A stretch of 64,000 nucleotides of DNA from NCBI GenBank assembly GCA_027079305.1, contig JALWVU010000070.1, positions 1 through 64,000 of the forward strand. Direction: 5' to 3'. The stretch is from Aquificaceae bacterium. Its GTDB lineage: Bacteria > Aquificota > Aquificia > Aquificales > Aquificaceae. The notes under the pieces are model-generated. The model did not search any database. It worked only from the letters and a program-made list of their open reading frames with translations, and was not told the DNA's origin. Made by a program: the position numbers and the translations under genes. Below are positions 56,778 to 64,000 of the stretch, in pieces; position 1 is the first letter of the stretch, and every line of letters starts with the position of its first letter.

Positions 56778-57396
56778 CCGTATACCCCAGACCCCTGACT
56801 GATTTTATGTTTATGCCCGTCTTCTTCTTCAGCTTGTTTATCATCACCCTCAGGGCCAGAGGGGACGGGTTTATCATGTAGTCGTAGAGCTCCTCCTTGG
56901 TAACGACTCTGCCCTTGTTTCTCAGCAACTTCAGCAGTATGTTCCTCTGGACCTCTCCCAGATCTATCTCCTCATCCCCTTTAAAGAATCTACCCTCTCT
57001 GTATACGACGTCCCCGTATCTTACCTCTTCTTCCTGCCTCTTCAGCCTCGCCCTTATTCTGACAACGAGCTCCTCCGGATCGAAGGGCTTTTTGATGTAA
57101 TCCTCCGCACCCGCCTCAAGGCCCCTCGCTATGGTGGAGACGTCCGTTAGGGCGCTTATTATGAGGGTGGGCGTATCGTCCTTGAAATCCCTGAGATACT
57201 CTAATAGTTCTATCCCGTCTCCGTCTCCGAGGTTCACGTCCAGAACATATATGTCAAACTTCCTGCGCTCGAGTTCGTCCACCGCCTGGGAGAAGCTGTG
57301 GGCAAGGATCACCTCGAACCCCTCAGACTCTAAGTATCTCTTCAAACTCTGGGCGAGGAGCCTGTCGTCCTCTACCAGGAGAACCTTTGCACCCAT
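56770..57396 (-). CDS. OmpR-family response regulator
   Basis: A 208-residue response regulator with a receiver domain (Asp53 in VLDVNLGDGDG, acidic pair Glu9-Asp10, Lys in YIKKPFDP near 105) and an OmpR/PhoB winged-helix output domain (LLRNKGRVVTKEELYDYM; LRVMINKLKKKTGI and IKSVRGLGYT). Such regulators bind direct repeats with 10-11 bp spacing. The adjoining kinase gene overlaps it. The three GTTACC repeats in this locus are the natural candidate targets. Confidence 0.93.
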   Translation of the reverse strand: MGAKVLLVEDDRLLAQSLKRYLESEGFEVILAHSFSQAVDELERRKFDIYVLDVNLGDGDGIELLEYLRDFKDDTPTLIISALTDVSTIARGLEAGAEDYIKKPFDPEELVVRIRARLKRQEEEVRYGDVVYREGRFFKGDEEIDLGEVQRNILLKLLRNKGRVVTKEELYDYMINPSPLALRVMINKLKKKTGINIKSVRGLGYTVD

Positions 57397-57399
57397 GGT

Positions 57400-58158
57400 T
57401 CAGAATCTGATGCCTACTCTTAACGTCAAAGAGTTGTCAACCGCCTCCTTGTTTATACCTCTGCTGTAGCTGAAGGTGGTATACAGCCTGTCGTTTATAT
57501 CGTAGAGAGTAAACAGAGAGAGGTAGCTGTTCCATCCGCTCCTGACAGCGGACTGGGAGAGATCGTAAGATAAGCTCGCATACAGCTTTCTCGTGAAGTC
57601 GTATCCGCCTCCTATGGAAAACGTGAGTGTGTTTTTTAGGTCCGGATCGTCTCTGAAGGTGTATCCCGCAAAACCGAAAACATCAAAGCCGTCGAGCAGG
57701 TAGTCCAAGGTTATGGAAGGTGTAAAGTCCACGTTTCCGTCCGAATATTTTGAATCCCCCGTGGGCAGTTTGAACCTGACGCCCGGCAGGACGTAGAGCC
57801 TTTCTGTCAGGAAGTCAGAGTATCCCACAAAAAGGGAGCTGTCTCCCATGCCCGGATCGCTCAGGTAGTATCTGGTGGTGAAGGACACGTAGATCTTTCT
57901 GTAAGAGTAGGCGAGGGAGAGCAGGGAGAAGGCGTTGCTATCCCCTCCATCCTCTACGACCCCGCCACCGATCCTCAGATAGAACCTTCCCTTGACCCTT
58001 TTCTCTTCCTCCAGGGGACAGCCGAACTTATCGACGAGGGTGAGTATGGGTGTGTCGGGACACCTGTCTACGCTGTCCTCCACACCGTCAAGATCGCTGT
58101 CCTGAAAGGCAAAGCCTACCTGCGCCAGCAACACCCCCCAGACCAACCCTTTCCTCAT
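57400..58158 (-). CDS. outer-membrane beta-barrel protein with TSP3 calcium-binding repeat
   Basis: A 252-residue exported protein: signal peptide 1-18, then QDSDLDGVEDSVDRCPDTP (TSP3-type Ca-binding repeat) at the mature N-terminus and, from about residue 55, alternating amphipathic strands ending in Phe (GIRF), the terminal signature of outer-membrane barrels; ten to twelve strands are likely. It lies 4 bp upstream of the regulator gene, so it belongs to the two-component operon. It may be a surface sensor part or a channel. Confidence 0.75.
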   Translation of the reverse strand: MRKGLVWGVLLAQVGFAFQDSDLDGVEDSVDRCPDTPILTLVDKFGCPLEEEKRVKGRFYLRIGGGVVEDGGDSNAFSLLSLAYSYRKIYVSFTTRYYLSDPGMGDSSLFVGYSDFLTERLYVLPGVRFKLPTGDSKYSDGNVDFTPSITLDYLLDGFDVFGFAGYTFRDDPDLKNTLTFSIGGGYDFTRKLYASLSYDLSQSAVRSGWNSYLSLFTLYDINDRLYTTFSYSRGINKEAVDNSLTLRVGIRF

Positions 58159-58172
58159 CTCCCAAGCTTACC

Positions 58173-58559
58173 TCAATCTCTGTGGCGTTCGCGTTCTCCT
58201 TTTTCCTCCATTTCCTCAGACATATCTTCCCTGTGCTCCTCGAATTTCTCCTGGAACTTCTCCTCCATCTCCTCCGCTTTTTCAGAACCTCTGTGTTCGA
58301 ATCTCTCCTCGTGCATCTCCTCTCTGTGTTCAAGCTTCTCTTCGTGCTTTTCTCCTTTGAGCTCCATGTAAACCCTTCTTATTGCCTCTTCCCTTTCCCT
58401 TCTGTTCATTTCTCTGAGCTTCATCTTGAGCCTGTTCATAACCTTGTATCTCTCCTCAGGAGGAGCCTTTTTAACCTCCTCTATGAGCCTGAGGATCTCC
58501 TCGTTTCCCGCGAAGGAGAAGACCAGAACCGTAAGTAAAAGTATAACCAGCCTCATCAT
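58173..58559 (-). CDS. His/Glu/Met-rich periplasmic helical protein
   Basis: A 128-residue exported protein: signal peptide 1-18 (FSFA-GNE), then a helical domain with Arg/Glu/Lys and a C-terminal half made of repeats such as EHREEMHEERFEHRG and EEHREDMSEEMEE. The mixture of His and Met suggests metal binding like CpxP/Spy-type periplasmic helical proteins, though the LTXXQ motif is absent. The start at 58559 rather than 58568 places the ATG after the TATATT -10. It heads the operon with the barrel and two-component genes. Confidence 0.65.
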   Translation of the reverse strand: MMRLVILLLTVLVFSFAGNEEILRLIEEVKKAPPEERYKVMNRLKMKLREMNRREREEAIRRVYMELKGEKHEEKLEHREEMHEERFEHRGSEKAEEMEEKFQEKFEEHREDMSEEMEEKGERERHRD

Positions 58560-58582
58560 AGTGCCCATGAATATATTAACGC

Positions 58583-58603
58583 GGTGTTACCCGGGTGTTA
58601 CCC
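58583..58603. promoter_or_regulatory. perfect direct repeat GGTGTTACCC, 11-bp period, between divergent promoters
   Basis: GGTGTTACCC is at 58583-58592 and at 58594-58603. On the forward strand it covers the -35 position for TATAAT at 58611-58616 (subtilase gene); on the reverse strand it covers the -35 position for TATATT at 58575-58570 (His/Glu/Met-rich protein operon). It is the strongest of three similar boxes and lies between the two divergent units it could control together. Confidence 0.6.
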
Positions 58604-58610
58604 AATATGC

Positions 58611-58616
58611 TATAAT
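58611..58616 (+). promoter_or_regulatory. -10 box of the subtilase gene
   Basis: A perfect TATAAT downstream of the GGTGTTACCC repeats and 58 bp before the start codon, giving a leader of about 50 bases with GGAAGGGGG as ribosome site. No good -35 hexamer is visible at the expected spacing, which is typical of activator-dependent promoters. Confidence 0.5.
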
Positions 58617-58632
58617 TATAGACAACCAAACT

Positions 58633-58656
58633 TACCTAATGTTCCTACCTAATGTT
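58633..58656 (+). repeat. tandem 11-bp repeat in the subtilase leader
   Basis: TACCTAATGTT occurs at 58633-58643 and 58646-58656, 13 bp apart, between the -10 box and the ribosome site. Its role could be RNA-level or a second operator; nothing in the sequence decides it. Confidence 0.5.
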
Positions 58657-58674
58657 TTGGAAGGGGGTGTGGTT

Positions 58675-61600
58675 ATGATGTGGGGGAAGAAGTTTGCCCT
58701 GTTCATAGCCACCTTAACCACCGCTTTAATATTCTCCGATACAGGCTACAGCACTAATAAACAATCTCCAATCTCTGGAATCTTTCCGCATAGTAGGCTT
58801 CAAAACATCCAAAAAGCACCATACAAGGAAGGGGAGGTTCTTGTAAAGCTTAGAAGGGGGGTCGGACCGGCTATAATGTCTTCCAAATACAATTTATATG
58901 GGATTTCTGTTGCTAAGGAATTCAAGTCTCTCTCCAAAAAGCGCGGGCAAAAATATCTTCTTATAAGGTCTAACAAGCTTTCTACTAAGGAGCTTATAAA
59001 CATACTAAGTAAAGATCCTAATGTGGAAGCTGTCTCTCCTAACTACATCTACCGTGCTTTTTTAACAACTCCTAATGACCGTTTCTTTGGTGACTTATGG
59101 GGACTGCACAATACAGGTCAGACGGGAGGAACACAGGACGCCGATATAGATGCTCCGGAGGCTTGGGGTATAACAACAGGTGGTAATAACGTGGTTATCG
59201 CAGTTATAGATACAGGTGTGGACTACACTCACGAAGATCTCAGAGACAACATGTGGATTAACCCTGGTGAGAACTGCACAGATGGCGTAGATAATGATGG
59301 TAATGGTTATGTAGATGATTGTTACGGTATAGATACTTTCAGCAATGATTCTGATCCTTTTGATGATAACGGCCACGGCACTCATGTGGCAGGAATTATA
59401 GCCGCGGTGGGAAACAACAATACAGGTGTTGTTGGAGTTAATTGGAATGCAAAAATTATGGCCCTGAGATTCCTCGGTGCAGACGGAACTGGAACTACAG
59501 CTGGGGCTATAGAGTGTATAGATTACGTAATCAACATGAAGACTAACTACGGCGTTAATGTGGTAGCCATAAATGCTTCTTGGGGAGGAGGAGCCTACGA
59601 TCAGTTTCTTAAGGATGCTATTGAAGCAGCAGGGAATGCAGGCATACTTTTTGTAGCTGCAGCTGGCAACAGTGGGAGTAATAACGATTACAATCCTACA
59701 TATCCCGCTTCTTATGATCTATTTAACATAATATCAGTTGCAGCCACTGATCACAATGATCAATTGGCATCTTTCTCTAATTACGGTAAGGTAAGCGTTG
59801 ACCTCGCTGCGCCTGGTGTTAACATATTAAGCACTGTTCCAAGAGTGAATTATACCCCTTCAAGTGGGGATATATTCTTTGACAATATGGAATCTGGATC
59901 TGGAAATTGGATAACCGGCGGTGTCAACAATAGCTGGGCGATTGTTACCACGGATTCATACAGCCCTTCCTCTTCCTGGCATGATAGCCCTGCTGGTAAC
60001 TACTCAGATAATACAGATTCATGGCTGGCTGTAAACAGGGATATAGATCTATCCGGAACTTCCGGTCAGCTCGTATATCTTGGATTCTGGGCAAAGGTCG
60101 ATCTTGAACAAGGATGGGACTACCTTTATGTAGAAATTTCTTCAGATGGGGGTAATACATGGGAAACTATTGCTTCAATATCAGAACAGAATCCTAACTG
60201 GAAGCTCTATACTTTTTACATACCAGAAACATATAGAACAGCGAACTTCAGATTTAGATTCAGATTGAAATCTGATTGTTGTATTAATTATGACGGCGTA
60301 TACATAGATGATGTGGGAATAGGTATTGGAACTGTAACAAGCGATTACGTCAGCTATAGCGGAACTTCCATGGCCACGCCTTATGTTACGGGTGTAATAG
60401 GACTGCTTGCAGCAAATTATCCTGGGGAAGATCTTATCCAGAGAAAGTTGAGGATTCTGGCGGGCGTAGATAAGATACCCTCTTTACAAGGTAAAGTAAC
60501 TACAGGTGGAAGATTGAATGCCTATAATTCGCTTCAAATTACAGACGCAGATATTCCTCCCTATATTAGCGCTGTAAATCCTTCAATGGGAGTAGTGTCC
60601 GGAGCAAGATTGACAATTAGGGGCTACAAGTTTGGTTCCTCACCCGGTAGGGTTGTATTTATGGATTCAAACGGTAATGAGGTTGATGCCAAAGTAGTTT
60701 CTTGGAGTGATACACAAATAGTAGTTAGTGTGCCGAGAGCAAGCCTGGGTAGATATGTAAAAGTAATAGACAGCTCGGGCAGAGAATCTATCAATATTGT
60801 AAGTGTAAGTGTCTGGAAGCTAAAAAGCCCTTCATATATAGGGAGTACTGATAGTGCCGTCGTAGTTCATGAGGGCATGATCTATAAATTTAGTGGCTAT
60901 TCTGATGAAGGAGATATACTTATAAGCAAGACGGAAATGTATGATCCTGAAAGAAATTGGTGGGTTGCCCGTTCGCCCATACCAACACCAAGACTAGGAC
61001 ATACAGCTACGGAAGTTGAAGGGAAAATTTATGTTATTGGAGGATTCAACGGCGACTTTTTAGATACGGTAGAGATATATGATCCCGCAACTGACACTTG
61101 GGAAACAGGAACACCTCTGCCTGAACCTTTGGCTTTTACAAGGGCTGTTTCTTTAAATGGAAAAATATATGTTGTGGGAGGACTTGATCTTAATGGAGTT
61201 CCTTCCTCCTCCCTATACGAATACGATCCTTCAACAGGTATATGGACACAAAAATCAAGTATGTCTACGCCCAGATTTGAGCATGGTGCAGTGGTTTTAG
61301 GAGGTAAGATATATGTATTCGGAGGATACAACGGTAGCTATTTAAATACAGTAGAAGTGTATGATCCTGCTACAGATACTTGGACTACCTTATCAACTAA
61401 CATGCCTATACAGCTGGCCCGTATGGGAGTTGCAACAGATGGTAGATATATATACCTTGTGGGTGGCACCAACTCTGACTTTTGGGATGGTATGTTGCCT
61501 GTGTTTCTAATATATGATCCAAAAACAGATACCTGGATGTATAATGAAGGAGACATAAGAGAGCTTTTTACAGCAAAGCTCAGTGCTCCTCTGGTTTACG

Positions 61601-61848
61601 TGCCCGAAAAAAACACTCTATACCTTGTAAACGGTTGGACAGCTTCCGGATCATCCTCTGAACTTGTAGCTCTACAATTGGAAAACAACACTGTGCAAAA
61701 CTTAAGGGGAGGAGGAGGAGGAGGTGGTGGTGGTGGTGGTGGATGTGGCACCCTATCTTACAGTTACTCAGGTGCCTTAATTCCCTGGTTACTGCCGATT
61801 GCTCTAATCCTTATAAGGAAGCTACGCAGGGCTTGGGTTTTTAAGTAG
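58675..61848 (+). CDS. secreted subtilase with jelly-roll insertion, TIG and kelch domains
   Basis: A 1057-residue S8 peptidase with signal peptide and I9-like propeptide (KEGEVLVKL). The catalytic triad is Asp179 (VIDTGVDYTHEDL), His234 (NGHGTHVAG) and Ser565 (GTSMATPY). A beta-sandwich of about 140 residues (about 400-545) is inserted before the Ser, and a Ca-binding loop (NDGNGYVDD) near 210. Next come a TIG/IPT domain (about 635-720) and about five kelch repeats (HTATEVEGKIYVIGG and the like) to residue 1000. The C-terminus is Gly12, Cys1024, a hydrophobic helix and RKLRR, a sorting-signal layout. AT-richer than its neighbours. Start ATG 58675 with GGAAGGGGG upstream. Confidence 0.88.
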   Translation: MMWGKKFALFIATLTTALIFSDTGYSTNKQSPISGIFPHSRLQNIQKAPYKEGEVLVKLRRGVGPAIMSSKYNLYGISVAKEFKSLSKKRGQKYLLIRSNKLSTKELINILSKDPNVEAVSPNYIYRAFLTTPNDRFFGDLWGLHNTGQTGGTQDADIDAPEAWGITTGGNNVVIAVIDTGVDYTHEDLRDNMWINPGENCTDGVDNDGNGYVDDCYGIDTFSNDSDPFDDNGHGTHVAGIIAAVGNNNTGVVGVNWNAKIMALRFLGADGTGTTAGAIECIDYVINMKTNYGVNVVAINASWGGGAYDQFLKDAIEAAGNAGILFVAAAGNSGSNNDYNPTYPASYDLFNIISVAATDHNDQLASFSNYGKVSVDLAAPGVNILSTVPRVNYTPSSGDIFFDNMESGSGNWITGGVNNSWAIVTTDSYSPSSSWHDSPAGNYSDNTDSWLAVNRDIDLSGTSGQLVYLGFWAKVDLEQGWDYLYVEISSDGGNTWETIASISEQNPNWKLYTFYIPETYRTANFRFRFRLKSDCCINYDGVYIDDVGIGIGTVTSDYVSYSGTSMATPYVTGVIGLLAANYPGEDLIQRKLRILAGVDKIPSLQGKVTTGGRLNAYNSLQITDADIPPYISAVNPSMGVVSGARLTIRGYKFGSSPGRVVFMDSNGNEVDAKVVSWSDTQIVVSVPRASLGRYVKVIDSSGRESINIVSVSVWKLKSPSYIGSTDSAVVVHEGMIYKFSGYSDEGDILISKTEMYDPERNWWVARSPIPTPRLGHTATEVEGKIYVIGGFNGDFLDTVEIYDPATDTWETGTPLPEPLAFTRAVSLNGKIYVVGGLDLNGVPSSSLYEYDPSTGIWTQKSSMSTPRFEHGAVVLGGKIYVFGGYNGSYLNTVEVYDPATDTWTTLSTNMPIQLARMGVATDGRYIYLVGGTNSDFWDGMLPVFLIYDPKTDTWMYNEGDIRELFTAKLSAPLVYVPEKNTLYLVNGWTASGSSSELVALQLENNTVQNLRGGGGGGGGGGGGCGTLSYSYSGALIPWLLPIALILIRKLRRAWVFK
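61708..61743 (+). repeat. trinucleotide tract coding for twelve glycines
   Basis: Five GGA codons, six GGT codons and one GGA run without interruption just before Cys1024 of the subtilase. Pure triplet tracts of this length vary by slippage in whole codons, so the linker length can differ between strains without breaking the frame. Confidence 0.75.
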
Positions 61849-61889
61849 GCCCTGCTGTCCGTTTTCTATCTTATATATACTTAACTTCC

Positions 61890-64000
<2,111 letters not shown>

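Noticed and set aside
58426-58674. 83-codon upstream extension of the subtilase
   Set aside because: Runs through the promoter and the antisense of the His/Glu/Met gene; the signal peptide begins at 58675 behind a ribosome site.

Overview
The window looks like a chromosome segment of a hyperthermophilic or thermophilic member of the Aquificaceae (Aquifex/Hydrogenobacter/Hydrogenivirga/Thermocrinis group). Three genes point there together: a full-length reverse gyrase (21.3-24.8 kb, a hallmark of hyperthermophiles), a short citrate-synthase-like gene best read as citryl-CoA lyase of the two-step citrate cleavage used by Aquificaceae in the reductive TCA cycle (40.5-41.3 kb), and Gram-negative envelope genes (lpxD, Skp-like, TolC-like). 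The genus is inference. Genes are tightly packed, with many 1-4 bp overlaps and few recognisable terminators.

Layout. 0-1.8 kb: tRNA-Val(GAC) only 7 bp ahead of hisB, convergent with an rluD-type gene. 1.8-7.9 kb: copper export genes, a CopB-type P1B ATPase and an orphan CusA-type RND pump, separated by a reverse-strand coiled-coil gene. 7.9-10.5 kb: an AT-rich island (membrane protein, divergent YrdC/Sua5-like protein, two very short overlapping ORFs, an AraC-type regulator with a candidate 21-bp-period operator) packed exactly between the cusA stop and the moeB start. 10.5-21.3 kb: moeB, Uma2-family nuclease, degenerate receiver, lpdA, polX, a large lipoprotein, trmB, dxs. 21.3-31.4 kb: reverse gyrase, a membrane diguanylate cyclase, secreted unknowns, smc. 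31.4-39.9 kb: one long reverse-strand run, coxC-coxB-coxA(A2 type)-small TM-ctaA-ctaB-oxidase-like protein-small TM-DUF420-skp-lpxD-smc. 40-46.2 kb: TlpA-like thioredoxin, citryl-CoA lyase, then a forward run (thioredoxin-fold, TolC-like, minimal adaptor, coiled coil, Old Yellow Enzyme, flavodoxin-fold) ending against an HxlR regulator. 46.2-52.9 kb: CDGSH protein, methyltransferase, VapBC-type toxin-antitoxin, aspC, obgE, nurA, type-4 UDG, JAMM protease, small membrane proteins.

52.9-61.9 kb is the most coherent accessory locus: a His/Glu/Met-rich exported helical protein, a TSP3-type beta-barrel, an OmpR-type regulator with its kinase, a Tat-exported multicopper oxidase lipoprotein, a DUF4382-like lipoprotein and, divergently, a 1057-residue subtilase with a jelly-roll insertion, a TIG domain, kelch repeats and a Gly12-Cys-membrane-basic C-terminus. 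Three intergenic sites carry GTTACC-type direct repeats with an 11-bp period, each placed over the -35 region of the adjoining promoters, which suggests that the local two-component system controls the whole set. I regard this putative regulon, and the AT-rich island with its short ORFs, as the best candidates for undescribed systems. The window closes with a PerM/AI-2E family protein and the 3' part of purD, cut by the window end.

Many first-of-operon genes have a TATAAT/TAAAAT-like box 5-12 bp ahead of the start codon and no Shine-Dalgarno, so leaderless transcripts may be common; genes such as copB, cusA, the multicopper oxidase and the CDGSH gene have strong AGGAGG sites.
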